64,000 nt of DNA from positions 15,253,501 through 15,317,500 of the forward strand of contig NC_071345.1 of the NCBI RefSeq assembly GCF_027744825.2. Direction: 5' to 3'. Source of the stretch: Synchiropus splendidus (taxonomy: Eukaryota > Chordata > Actinopteri > Syngnathiformes > Callionymidae). Position numbers and translations under genes: made by a program. The notes beneath the pieces are model-generated. The model was given only the letters and a program-made list of their open reading frames with translations. It was not told the DNA's origin and did not search any database. Below, piece by piece: positions 34,967 through 48,900 of the stretch. The first letter of the stretch is position 1. Each line of letters starts with the position of its first letter.

Positions 34967-36547
34967 TCCCCTCACATATATTGCTGATTCTCAGGTGGGC
35001 AATTTTACTTTTCACTAGGTTAAAGCGATGATTAAATGTACTAAAGATTTGTGTTAAATTTAACAATTTCCATTGATGTACATCACACAAATGGAGTTTT
35101 ATGATTCAGATGATATTGTTTTCCAGCCAGAGTTTGGCTCAGGACACTTGGTAGTCTGTGCCTGGATCCATGGTCCTTGTCAGAAAGCATCGTCCTCTTC
35201 ACCAAAATAAACACATTTCCGTTTGATGTATTTAACTAAATTTAGTACCCCATTATCGGAAATGAAACGAGTAACATTAAAGGTCATTTGGAAAATAATG
35301 CAGAAAGTCTGGTCTGGAAAGGTTAAGTATGTGACTGAGCCATTTTGATGATAACCAGGGCTGCATGCGGCTTAAAGATGTCAGTGGTCTGGTTTGACTC
35401 GGCAATCCACGATCCCTCTTTATGACCAAGACAGCTTTATAGCCTCATACCCCACATAACGCGATAAAGTGCAACATAATAGATTGGATGCGTTTAGTAG
35501 CCTTCGGCAGGTGTTTGTAAGAAAAACCTCCCGTTGAAACACACTCAAAAGGGTACGCCACAGTTCAATGAAAAGCACCTGAAAATGAATGAGGATTTAT
35601 ATACATTATCAGTCAAAAATCCAAATTTAAGTGCCATGAAAAGTCAGACTGTATTCTGTACAAATGTCCGATCTGCTCTCATCTTAATTCTAGCAGATTC
35701 AATGATATTAAATTTGTATGATTAATTAAACATCCCAAACCCATAAAGAGTTTGGATGATCTTTGCTGAGCCGGTTTGTTGTGAGAGAAAGCAAAATTGA
35801 GAAGTTTGACTCGTCCATGGCCAGTACTCTCTCAGGATGAAAAACAGATATGCCAGCATATTAGGACTATTAGCTTTTAATAACAATCTCATATGCTCAG
35901 TGGACCAACAACCGAGACCTCAGGGCGCCATTCCCCTTTATTCACAGAGGAGCAAAAGTAAACCGGTCCAGACAGTAAATACCAAGATCCATTGTAAGGG
36001 AAGCCAACACAGCAAATACGCATATGATATCCGGACATAATTCTGTCCAGGTTAAAAGGCCTTTGTCTTTTTCATAGTAGCTAACTATCATGTGGCCCAA
36101 AATGTTTGGCACTGCATTTTTAAAAAAGCTAATTTTCTCTTGGCATGGTTTTTAATAATTGTAAATTTAACACTGCATCATAAAGTGATGACAAACGAAA
36201 TTAAAGTAGCAACGCTTTTTTTTCTCCCAGACAAAGCATTTTATTTTGCATCTAAAATAAATGTACTATTTGCACTCATTTGGCAGTTAAACATAACCAC
36301 ATCTGTTCAATTTACACTGGGAAATGATTTATTAGCTTTACCTGACAAGTTCTCCAGTTCACTTGTGCCTAGAAATCCTGTATTGTATGAACTTTCCCCA
36401 TGTCTCAAATAAATCTAGACTTAACATAGAGAAAAAAATCATGAAATACAATGAGTACAATTGGCCACCATGGATCATCGCTCTACCTACTTCCCATCCA
36501 GCTGGGGTCATGGCAAAGCCCAGCAGACTTGTAAAGGAAGGAGTCGA
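34967..36547. other. Intron 4 segment, nothing recognised
   Basis: AT-rich intronic sequence; open frames here are short and without protein character. Confidence 0.45.
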
Positions 36548-37210
36548 TACTAGGGATGGCCCGATCCCATTTTTCACTTGACTTATTGATACCGATCCAA
36601 GATATACCGATACCTAGTACAAGTCACTCAAAATGTTGTTTATGTTTATGGATGTGAACTGCTTAATACTGGCACCTAGGGTTGCGACAATATGCAATTG
36701 GCCCGAGTTGATACTTTCCCGATACCCATACGATAGGTGTCGATTTGGTTCTGACAGTATTATTGGGGGCTGTATTGTTTCAGAGATTGAGCGTGTGCGT
36801 TGTCATAGACCAAAACACAGATACAGCAGGAGACGCCGTGAGAGCTGGATTAAATAACCAATATCCAACTATTTTCCCCACAGTTTTACAGACCTTCGAT
36901 TGCTCAGATGGTGTCATTCCAGTGTCTATAATCCTCCTGAACTATATTGAGCAGTGGTTAGCTGAGAGCGTTAACATGTTAGCACAAGGTTGTCACTTCT
37001 GTTGTAACCAGCGTAAAAGTCTCACAAAAGAGGCTAGTGCAAAATGGCAAAAAATATCGAACTAATTAAACAAGCAGAACAAAATTACACGCACCATAGT
37101 GAAAAACACATTTCAGCATGTCACGCTAAATGAAATTGAGCCTTATGGATTGGTTCGGACAATTCAGTCATTACCGCTGTATGACACGATACCATCCATA
37201 GTTACTAGTC
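36548..37210. mobile_element. Probable DNA transposon relic (CCGATACC type)
   Basis: It opens ACTAGGGATGGCCCGATCCC with GATACCGATCC and ATACCGATACC words, which are typical of a common fish transposon. The reverse complement of the far end (AACTATGGATGGTATCG) resembles the left end. A second internal start-like block, TAGGGTTGCGACAATATG (36678 on), with CCCGATACCC, may mark a second element. The interior 106-codon frame (36745-37065) is not recognisable as transposase. Confidence 0.5.
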
Positions 37211-40200
37211 CTTCAAAGAACTCAAAAACTCAAGCATTAGGCGACAAGGGAAACTAACGTGTAAACAAAGTCACATAAATTACGAAGTGAAAAAAGTTTG
37301 TGTTTGTAAAATAGTCCAGAAAAAATAACGCTTTCAGAGTCACTAGTAACCTATCCATGACTGGAGGTGGAAACGCTGTAACTCATGTTTAAGTGTTGCG
37401 GTCGTGTCATTGCAGGTTCAGAGTCATGCATTTCAGTGTTGATGCCCATCGGGGTGGTAGATATTTGGCAGGAGTAATTTAACTTAATTAATGGGATGCA
37501 TATTTGATGGAGGGATAAAATATATCAGCTCAGCAAAGTGGAAAAGGGAAAGATTTAGTGGGAGTTAAAGGTGGAGGGGAGCGTAATTTGTGCATTCAGT
37601 TAGTGGCAGCTTGAGAGACGGAGTGGTAGAGAGCGAGGGGAGAAAGACGAAACAGACAGAGGAAGAGTGGATCGCAACTAAGATTGCGACCAGGAGAAAG
37701 AAGCAAGCCGGGTGTGAGATGGATGCTTCACCAAACTGATGTGATGTGGAAAGGGGAATGGACCGTCTCTCCATTGAGAAGGCCATCAGGCTGACAACAC
37801 TTGATTTAATTGATATACCGACCAGGAACTCACTGAGACACATTGCTCTGCTTTGCAAACATGTGCTATGACTGCTCCCGGCCTTTTAATATTCATGTGT
37901 GGGCTTTTAAGGGTGTTCATGAACAGTCCCCTCCCTCCATCACGACTCATTTTCTAATGTGTCTATTCTGTTCAGGCACACACACCTACCGGTTCTCCTA
38001 GACAAACGTGCGGCCTGACGAAAAGCTGTCAGACTGCTCTTAATCTCCCCTGGCACTTTTTAATTGACTTCCTGTAGGTAAGGATTATTTTCATGGCGAG
38101 TCTGACTTATTCCATACCAACCTGATGACTGGCATCTGGGATGCTTCTAGCTCGCCCAAGATGATGCTGCTATCTCTTCCCTTATCCTCCACTGCCTGTG
38201 TGTGTGATGGCTGATCCGTCTGGGGAATGGAAGAGAGGTAAAATGCAATCACTCATTGCCATCATCAAAATTGAGCTCATGTACCGACATCCTGTTGGGA
38301 GTGCTAAAGAAGTATTGGCCCAGAATATAGGGGTTTCAGCGGACCCTACAATATGAGTGTGAGTTAACGCAGAGAAATTGCTTTCATGAAGCAGCGAGTG
38401 TTTCTGCAAGGTGCTGCTACAGGTGTAACAGCTCAGACAGTTGCTTATATTTCAGGTGTGTTTGTAATTTGTGCTCGGGTCATCTTTTGGTTTGGACGTA
38501 GACATTTTGCTAATATTCACTTCAGGTGAGTACTGGCAAGAACCTTAAGCATGATACATGTATTCATTATTTTAAATCTAGAAAGTCAAATTCAGTGTTG
38601 CATATATATACTCTCGGTTGCATTGTAAGCATAGCGTACATCAAGTTTCTGAAGTCCCCTTTGACATTATTGCGTAAAGATTTTATTATTCTTGCTTTTG
38701 GGCGCACTGAAAGCATCCTAACTTGATGTGCTGCGCATTGGAAATGTGAGTGCCTTTACTTATATATATTCTGATCTGTGTTTTTATTTTTACAAATGCT
38801 AATAGATACGTAGTCTAAGAGATCAACATTATATCGAAGGCTGAACTATCATAGTGTATCGCCATGACATTTTTCATTTTGCTGCTACAGTCGTGGAATA
38901 CACTTTGCAATAGGATGTTATATTGAATATTGAAAATTACAATATATGCTTTGGACAGTAACACCAATGGCCACACCATATGGGTCTGTATTAGAAGACC
39001 ATGAATAGATTTGAATCTTGAATTGAATACTTGTATAGTTTTCATCAAAGTTTTCCACTATTCAAAATACTGAGAGACTCCTGCTATATACATAGAATGT
39101 GGAGCTCGATACCACACATGCCATCTGGCATAACACATTCCTACAAACATGCTCTCTTCCTGTGGCCACTCTATTTCAGTTAACCAGTCAGTCTGCTTAT
39201 CCGCACTACCGAGACAAATGTCGTCCAAGAAAGTTAAGTTTGCAAACTGTTCTCTTATTCATTGATCACTTGTTTGAGTTAACTTTTTTAATAACTCTAG
39301 TCCCCCTGTTCTGCAGCCCATCCGGTGGAAGCATCCTTCAGGCTTAATATCACAAGATCTCCATGATTCCCAGATTTATGGCGCGATATTGACCATTGTC
39401 TATGTGAAGCAGATAATAAGCCGTGATGAATGGCTGACATTAGTGATGAAATTACATCAACCTTAACAGGCTATTGTATTAACACACCTAGACGCTCCCT
39501 CTCCTTCCTGCTGCCGTTTAATTGATTAATTGCTGACATGGATGGATGAGGGTTTGTGGGTCTTGAATCGGCGGCTGATTGCTAGTCAACCATAAACAGG
39601 AGCAGCCACAGTGGGCCCTCAAGGGCAATATTCAAGCTCCCCAACCTTATGGTGATTCCTCATCTCATCCTGACAAGAGGAAAAATACCGGACAATAAAA
39701 ATGCTTGTATCACCCGACTGGCAAATACAGCCTTCCCTCTTTTACTCTCTCCCCTTGCCTGGGCTGCATCTCCTGATGCTGCGCTGCTCAGCACACCCGT
39801 CGGACTCCGAAATCACCCATTCTTTCTTGTATACATAGCCACGGTCCCTCAGGTAAGCCTCTGTGCCACCCAGCTTTAAATATGAGCAAATAATGGCACA
39901 GTGAATGATGCTGCTTGTGTCCTTGACTAGCATCCTCTGTGTGCTCAAGCCACATCTCACAGTCTCCAAGCCCCAAGAGATGCATAACACTCCCTTGTAG
40001 GAAAGTACCAAGCCTAGCTGGTGGCATGTCTGGTAAATGGAAGGATGCAGAGGACGATACATTCTTTTTAAGATCATACGTAAAAGGAATTAAAGATGAT
40101 GTTTATGTTGCTGTGCATTTAAAAAAGGAGTGCCTTTTAGTCCTCTGTCGGCCTGATGGTAATGTGTGATTTAACTTAATTCAGCGTTATTGTCACAGCT

Positions 40201-40843
40201 CTAGGGTAGTGCCACAGCAGAGTAACATAAGCGGAGCCATCGGATTATGAAGAGGACATGTAAATGGAAGAAGAGTATCATGAGGGCTTTGGTTGTACCA
40301 GACCTTCTGAAAAGGAGAAACGAAAAAGTCATAATGAAAGTTGTCAACCACAGTTTGTTTACTTTCCCATAATATTGCAGCATGTTATCCCCCCCCCCCA
40401 TCCACCATTCGGCCCTTGTAAGGCGTAGGTCTGCACCCCTGCATCCGACCATGAAAACGCTGACACATCGATTCTCCACCCCCCAGGAGAAAACACGTTG
40501 GGCGCAATCAAGAGCAGCACACTGTTTGAAAAAGGAAACATTTATTCATTTATTCTGTTTATTCAGCACAACAAACAGAGGTCAGAATTAGACTGCAACA
40601 CTGATAGCTCGGTGTCCATTACAATTAAATTCCAAATTAGGGGGCTTCATGTTTCCCACTTTTATGGTCATTTCAAAGCCTGCCTTCTGCCTTCCAAACC
40701 CCCCCCCAGCAAAATGTGATTACTTGGGCTTTTACAGGCTACATAAGCGTCAAGAGGCGTCAAAAATAACTAATTTATGTCTTGAAGACCAGCCTCCAAA
40801 CACCCTTAAGGAGGGTCCCAATGTGTTGTGATATGAATGACCA
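37211..40843. other. Intron 4 segment, nothing recognised
   Basis: No exon or repeat was recognised. A run of ten C lies at about 40389-40398. Confidence 0.45.
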
Positions 40844-40857
40844 CCGTTAGATGGCGC
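40844..40857 (+). promoter_or_regulatory. Candidate CTCF-type site
   Basis: CCGTTAGATGGCGC fits the CTCF core at 12 of 14 positions. Confidence 0.3.
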
Positions 40858-41149
40858 CATTCAACTTGCTACAAACCTGCAAAGTTCTCCGTTGACGTTC
40901 GCTCACCTTTTGTTTTGCGCTGCGTCTGAATTAGTTATTAATTTAAACGAGAACTATCTATACAGTTCTCTTATTTTAGCTGTATATATTTGCTCTTATG
41001 GCTATTTGTATTTAAATATATGATGTGTTCTTGACAAACAAATCTGTGAAGTTGAAAGGTTATTTTTTTGATAAAGATACCTGTTTGATTGTGATTTAAT
41101 TTATACAACACACCGGACTGTTTAATATGCCGCTTTGCCGGCTGTGAGT

Positions 41150-41480
41150 ATTTTAGTTTCCAAAAGAAATTGCAGAAGAAGTGGACTTGCGCGGTTGTAA
41201 ATGAGCAAAGTTGTAGACTGGGCTTGCGGCTGGGCAGACGTTGTGCTTAGAGGGGTCTCCCTGCCTGAGCGGCTTTAACTAGGACAAGCCTCTCTATATA
41301 CCGGTGGACCTCAGGGGCCGATCAGCAGGTCTCATGAGAGCCTCCCTGCCCGGCCGTCTCACCAGGCCTGTCACACGGGGGCTGAATGGCTGGGTGTGCG
41401 GCTACTCCAACGACCATGGTAGTGGTGGGGGCCGACATGCCGAGAGGGCAATTACAGCAAGGACAAAGACTACACAGTGA
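41150..41480. promoter_or_regulatory. GC-rich island in intron 4, possible regulatory element
   Basis: A markedly GC-richer stretch (for example GGACCTCAGGGGCCGATCAG, CTGCCCGGCCGTCTCACC, GTGGGGGCCGACATGCCG) in AT-rich intron. No open frame with splice signals was found, so a regulatory role is more likely than an exon. Confidence 0.25.
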
Positions 41481-44400
41481 TAAGTCCCCACAGCACTAAT
41501 GAAGAGAGCAGGTTAGCGCATTTAGAGCACCGCCGAATCAAGCGGGGCCTCCGTGCGTGCGTGTTTGTTTGTGTGTGCTCGTGTCTATTTAACCTACCCA
41601 ATGAGGGTACATTTTCTGAGGTCATGTTGCTACCATGCCCACTAACTGATGCCCCCTTAAAGCTGCTGTTTTCGAGTATGAAATACTAAACCACTATTTC
41701 TTGCGGGAATAATTCTCTTGTGGCTAGTGAGGAAAGGAAGTCCAAACTATTAATGAGATGAATTTTTTAAAATATCATGCCTTTGGTGGATAATTGCAGC
41801 ACATTAGTGGACTCGAACTTTGTTTTTATCACTGCATCTAACGTTTTGTTTTTTTAATGGCATCTCACTACTACTCACTTTACAGGTCACAGATACACTT
41901 TTCAAGCCACCGAATTCTCTATTTCCTCGCAGCATTACAATTATTTGTCAGTAGTGCGCACCGTTCAGATTTATAAATAGGAAGTGCTGAAAATGATGTG
42001 CTGCTGAAGGGTTTATACTTGTCATGATGTTATTCACAAAAGTTGAATACTAGTTGAAACGGCTTATTTTCATCACATACTTCCAGAAGCAGTAAAATGA
42101 AATACAAGTTATTGTACTGTTTAGTTTTACCAGTGTTTCATTGTCCACTTTGGCTAGTCGTCTGTTCTTTCCTTCCTTTATTTTTTGGTCTTCCGTTCTA
42201 ACCTTTTCTCTCTCAAGAGAGGCAGAGAGAGATGGCTTGTACCTGATACTGCTGTGCTGGCACACCCGTCTGGGATCTGATAAGAGAGCCTGTGGAGCGC
42301 TGCTTATTCAAATCAGTGCGTGTTCACAGTGAATAGGAGCAGGTAAAGGCAATAAGATACAACTTGATAACCTTTCTGGCGAACGGGAGAGAATAGTTTT
42401 ACAATATGTTTTACAGCCTCCCATCTGAGAGTTTTTTTTTTTTTTAACTCCTGCCTAATTGATTTCATGAATCAGTCTCATGATGAAGTTTGGATGCTTT
42501 CACTTTTTCATGTTTACAAGTCAAGTTTATTATCTAACAAATAATTTCATTGTTAGTTTATTGATCAGATCACTTTTGATTTTACCCAAATTAAATACAA
42601 TAATTTGCATTAATGCAAGAGTCTGTGTTGCACGTGTCGTGAAAAATACCTGCCAATTTGTGTTTAAATAAAGTTGAATTTGTTAAGACAAACGGATTGG
42701 TTTTAGGTTCTTTTAAGTGAGCCTTAATGCTTAATTGCCGCATGTATGTTGTTGTGCCACGGCTCTCCTGGGGTGGGGGTGGGGTCGTAACACATGTTTC
42801 ATTCACTCAGTGCAGTACTCCGCAGTGATAGTTAAACACTAGGGTGCGTGCATCCTCCAAAGGCCACGGTGTTAATGTGTTTGGCTTGACGTAAAATCTA
42901 CCTCTACTGCTATGTAAAAACGGTTTCGCACCTGGTATTCATTTTCACGTAATATTAATAATAGTAATGATGAAGAAAAAAAAATGCAATTGTATTTGCA
43001 AATGTATTTCCTATTTATGCATGCTTTTTTCACGTTCTGTAACCTTACAAGGATAAGTATTAACTTGTAGAATCAAATCTCTTTATTTACTTTACTTTAT
43101 TCTTCTATGATGTTTTTGGGTTTATTGTCTGCTAGAGCAGTAGTAAATAATCTAGATCAGTTTTAGTAGTTTGTATCATGCCAATTGTAAAGGGCCTTGA
43201 AATGCCAGCAAATACTTCCCTCCTCATATATTAGCCACAGTTGCTTGCATATGGGTGAGCAATTATTCAAGTTTTCATGCCATGCTGCAGTGACAAAGGG
43301 AATGTGGGCATGGAGGACTTTGTACACATTTGACGGCTGCTTGGCTGTTGCTGATAGGCCAAACGGTGGTAGGAACCCGCCACCTTTAATCATGTGGAAG
43401 GTGATGGCTTTCATAAGAGCATGCGGCGACTCTGACAACTCTAATAAGGAGAAGTGACAGAGAAACTTTCTGCGTTAGCAGCACAACAGAGGGGGAAGGT
43501 CTCCTTTTTTTATGCATGTTTCTTGTTTTTGTGGAGTATAGGAGTCGGATTTCACAATCTGAGCTTGTATTTGTGGTGAAAGAATGTCAGAATTAATAAA
43601 GTGCTATGGGGACAAGGTCACTCAGGTCCCCGTACAGCAGAGCGCCCCAAGTCTGTTTGTGGCTCCGGAGCTAGGCTAACATGCTAAGACATCTCCCTGC
43701 GCATAAGGTAACTGACTGAATTTTTTCCTGTCAATGTCTCGTGCCAAAGTCTGGTTAATGATTCCTTCACCTTTTGTATTCAAAGACAATTTCGGCGCTG
43801 AAAAAAAGAAGACACGGAAAGGAATGATGCTTTGAGGATATAATTAAAGATATCGTTCAAAGAACAACTTTTTGCATATTTGAATTATTACTGTCGTTAA
43901 AAACCACACAAAATATGGAAATACAATTGCCGGAAGGACATAAATCAATGATCAGCAAGGCCGCGGAGCCCAATAAATATGGGGAGTTAAATACTTTAAA
44001 ATGCAAATCACATCTTACAATTTGCATATGGGTGAATTTAAAGGAAGTGTGCTTCCTTAAGACCATCTGAGGTAGTAAGGAATGGAGCTAGAGGGGTTTT
44101 GTGGAGGGCGGCGGGGGGGAAGACAGACAGGAAGCCAGTTTTTTTTTTTTTCCTCCCCACATTGTCATTGGTCAAGTTGTTGAGTGGGTCTAAATGATAG
44201 CAGCTGAAGTGGGCTGACAGACACGACTGCATCTCTTTTGTGGATCCAGAAAGTGCCTTAAGTGATCTGAATAATTAGGAGTTAATTATTCTTCATCCAT
44301 CTAAATCAGAAAAGGACAGATATGAGAATGGAATTTATAATTTTAGCCTGACGTCCTGTCTTGTATTAATGCGGTAAACTAGAATGACTGTGAATAATAC

Positions 44401-45938
44401 CTAGTGACCTTCAAGTAATTATGCCTCGTTTAGCAATTACCTTTCTTTGCGTATTAAACACATTCATTTTGTGAGATTTCTGTTTTATAACTAAGATTGT
44501 TTTTCTTTACCAACATTTTTTTTATTATCAGGAGCTTAATAATTGTGGTTGTTAGATTAAACCTACCTTGAGGCTCAATGTTCAGTTCCTTCTTGTGTTT
44601 TTATTTATTTATTTTTGTTTGTTTACTCCGGAAAGGAGCCCATTTGGAGCCTCTGAAATCTTTTTTTTTTACTCATCATACTGATATGATTGAATAGTTT
44701 AAATGTTAACCCATATGAAATGGATCGTCATGATCCTAAACCATAATAAATGTGAGCACTGTGGTCCTCGGGGTTAAAGACTCTGGCACACATGCTCATG
44801 TGAAGACGCTGTGGCAGGACCATGGATCAATGGACATGACGTATCTTTGTACATTAACACTCAGGTTAGAGTGTTGGGTTAAAAATCTGCCCCGGCACCT
44901 CCCTGGGATTAAAAGGGAAAGAAAATCAATCTCCCTTGTGGAGTCATAGTGCCAGCCTTGTTATATAGAGTGGGCGTGTATATGTATATATGTGAGCTAC
45001 ATAAATGAGGTAATGCGTTTCAACTGTATTTATATATTTAAGCCTTTTGACCAGCAGCACTCTGGCCTCAAGTCATGAAGTGAGGACTCAATGTGACTCG
45101 ATTAAGGTTCTCTCTTTAGATTTAAACTGTTAAACAAATGTGTCTTTTCAAGAAGAATCGAGTGAATTAACATAATGTGACTGCTGATGTGTGATCAGGC
45201 ACCCACAGCTTAAAGTCAACAGCTTTAGCTCTTTTATTAGCTCTCTGTTTAAGGGGCCATACATGTTTTGACGGAGTCCAACTCTCTTTATTTTATTTCT
45301 GTCAGGCCGATTAGTGTGCCAGGGAACATCCGCGCTGCCCCCACCAAAAATAGTGTGTGCGGCGGTGTATGTGTGGCTGTATTTAGCTTGCCTGCTCTAA
45401 ATAAGATGGACCAAAGTGTGATTGCCCTGCTGATCCTCCTGTTGGATGCTTGGACACTTAGTATTGGTGAAGGACACAATGCATGCTGCACGATTTCATT
45501 TTCCTTGTCTGGTTTTGTTATCTGTTTATTTGACCTTTCATTCAACTTCTCATTTAAACTAGCATTTAATGCCATATACTTTCTTTTCCCAAAAACAAAA
45601 AAAAACATTGAATAAATAAAATATTGTTTATAGATTTTGGATAAGCAAAAATCTTTTAATTCAGTCGCTCTGCTTATTTTGGGGATTACCAGTCTAAATG
45701 CAATAGCTGTCACTGCTCAGTAGCTCAGTGTAGTAAAAATAGGTGTTCTGGCTAAATTGCAGCATTTGGTCACAGGGGAGAAAAATACAGTCGCAGCTCC
45801 AGGAAGCAAGAAAAGCGAAGGTAGATGTGTTTTGATGAGTCAGTACAGGTTCAATAGTAGTTCATAAATAAACCAAACTCCCCATCTTCAAATAGACCCT
45901 AGGTTTTCTTTGGTCCACCTCTTCACATACTGTACGTG
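41481..45938. other. Intron 4 segment, nothing recognised
   Basis: AT-rich, with poly-T runs near 42430 and 44140. No supported gene. Confidence 0.45.
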
Positions 45939-45952
45939 CTGCCCTCTAGCAC
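45939..45952 (-). promoter_or_regulatory. Candidate CTCF-type site
   Basis: The minus strand reads GTGCTAGAGGGCAG and continues CACG, containing the strongly constrained AGAGGGCAG core. It is opposite in orientation to the candidates at 21714 and 40844. Confidence 0.35.
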
Positions 45953-48900
45953 TAAATGGCCATCCCTTTCTCTTTTTTCCTTCGTGTGAAGCTACAAAGG
46001 CCTGTCTATCCGAAGGAGTCACTGTGCCGTGGGTGATTCTGGGTAGTGCTGCTGGTGGTAATTAGGCGTCACAACACTTAGGCCGGGTGTCTGTTGCGCC
46101 GCAATATTCCTCTTGACGTGACGGAGGGATGGAAGAGTTATTCGGCACTGCAGTTTCTTCTGCTCTGCTGGTCATCTGTCCTCTGTAGAGCCGTCAAGCC
46201 CAACAGACCACCCAACACACAAACACATGAATACACACATGCAAATATCTGACCACCGCAGCAAACCATTTCCATCACCCAGAAGCAAAAAAAAAAAAAA
46301 AAATAGCTGTGTGGTTGCGATGGAGATATCAAAGCCCCGAAGGGGTAAAGAAAGGTTGTGGGGGGTGCTTAAAGGAATATTTCTGCATGGGGAAGGTTTA
46401 AGTCAATTTCTCAGCGCCTGTAATGTGAAACACTGTGCAGACAGTGTTGAACAGTATGTAGTGAAAGCCACATCTATTTTACTATTTGCTGCATCACATG
46501 GAAGTTGTGTATGGAGTGAAATCAGTAGTCAGTTTTTTGGTGGTTGCATTGAGATGTCTTTCAGCATTGTTACTTCATAATCTGATTTGAGAAACCTGAA
46601 AGACTGGCGCTTATGCTTTTCTTAAAAGTGGAGACAAATCAGAATTTAGGTATATTTATTACTCTTATAGCATCCGATTTTCAACTCACTAGGACGCTCC
46701 AAGTGTTGGCATTAGCTCTAGTTAAACATGGTGTGAGGCCAAGCGTCCTTAAGGTCTATGACACAATTGAGTCTGTGTAATCCACTGCTGCCGTAGCCGC
46801 TGTGCATTAAGCGTGGTTATATCTGTCTTGTGTATGCCACATCACTCTAAAGTTTGCTTAAGTTGTCTGAAATCTAAACATTTAACTTCACAAAGAAAAC
46901 CACAGTGCTAAGTTAGCAGTGAGGGAAACTGCTGTGGTTTGATATTTAGAGTTTTTGTGGCGTGCTGAATACAATGCCAGGCGTCAGGAGAGGGAGTCAC
47001 ACAGCTCTCTTGTCCCCAGGCCATATTCACGTTAACCCAAGTCTTGTGTTTTAACACAAGTTGGCAATTTGGGACTTTGAGTGAGAAAGAAAGGGGTTTA
47101 AGAAGAAGAATACATGTGAGATATCAAAGGATGTTCCTCCCTTTTAATAATGTAACAAATATTATAATTTCTAAAAATAAAATCCTCCTCCTCATCCTTC
47201 CTGCTAATCTGAGCAATAATTTATTCCAACCCCGGGCAATACATTAGTATGCTTGCTTGGGGCACCCAGCTACAACAGGACCAAGTTCCTTTCAGAAACT
47301 TACAGTCGTACGAACAGGGAATAAAGAGATCAGGCTGCAACTTGTAGACAATGCATAAGTGTGTGTGATTACTGGCTTTAGGTCAAAAGGCTAAACAGTT
47401 TCAGGAATATATGCAATATACATTTTCATTTCAAAATGGAAAAATATTATTTGGTTGTCACAGAAAGTATTGTTGTACCCAATTGCTTCCAATTGGAAAA
47501 TCTTCCATGACATGCACCGCATGGATGAGTACCATGGGATCTGTGTTTACTCAGAAGTTTATGTTTAATATAATAAATACAAAAAATATAAAATACTCAC
47601 TATTGTGTCCTCCAATACAAGCAAATCAGGAGGTACACCAAAGTATCATCAATATATCTTCTTATTAATCTCTTGGTGTCCAGCGCAACATCAAACTCTT
47701 GAGTTTTCTTTTCTGGAAAATGCCGTAGGCTTTACTTGTCTGTGTATCAATCCACAGGTTACACCTTATGGTTTGAATGAAACGCTCTGCATGACTCCCC
47801 CTTTTTTGGGGGAGACCTATACCTACCTAGCAAAGAGAGGCTATGAAGCAAGAATAATGAAGTCTAGAAATGCAGAAGAAGGTGGGTGTAAAAGATTTGA
47901 TTTTAAGTGTGAGCAGTCCTGGATGTAGTAGACACATTGCTCTGGAGGAAAAGCCATTTTTGGGTCCTTGATGGGACTCCTCTACCTGGCAACTGATTAT
48001 TATAAGTGTAAAGAGGAGTGCCCTTGTGCGTGTATGTGCATGTGTGTGTCCACATGGATATATTGATGCAATTTTGTGGAAAACAATTGAGTAATGAGAT
48101 TTTTTGAGCAACCATCAAACACTCCATTATTCAGACTCAGATAACAAATAGACTGTTTCAGATGATGATGACACTGGTTCATATTGTTCATTGTACATCT
48201 TTGTGTCACAGAGCACTTGGCTTGTACGTGCGTGTGTGTTTGTACAAGTGAGCATCTTTGTTTTCATTATTTCACAACCCAGTTTTTCAACAAATTAACG
48301 AATGAGTCACAAGGAAGAAAAATACACCATCATTTGCCAACTGTGACAAACAATATATTTTTGGGTAATGATCGCGTCTATTAGCTTCTGCATTTGAAGT
48401 GATGAGTTTTCTTATTCAGCAATGAAAGCGAATCACTATATTTTGGAAGGTTGGGTCAGTAGACCTGTGGTGCATTTGACTGCCAAACATTCACTCCCTG
48501 TCATTTAACATGACTATATTCTTTAACAAATCAGTCAGATAACATTTTTATGTAAGGCATGTTTAAATAGATTTACTATGGCAACGTCCCATGCAGAAAG
48601 GGGAGGTGTGTGATATGATGTCTGACTGGAGGAGGCCTCGAGCGTGTGGACTGCTTTTGACTTGTAGGCCTGTCAAAGGTTTTGGGGCACTGGACTGAGT
48701 CGATGTCTGCCACACACTCGTCCTGCTTCCCCTCCCTGATGAGCCCTACAGCTGCACAATCAACATTATTTTTGCTGGGAAATGTATATCTTTAATTTCT
48801 GAAGTGGTGACAGTTTCGCTTGATTTATGGTGCAAGGCATGGTTTAATTAATTGAAAAATGTATATTACACTGTGACTTAATTATTACCTAATTAATCAC

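Noticed and set aside
45268..45713. Overlapping frames of 115 (+) and 141 (-) codons
   Set aside because: They are mirror images of the same AT-rich stretch inside intron 4, with no domain similarity on either strand.
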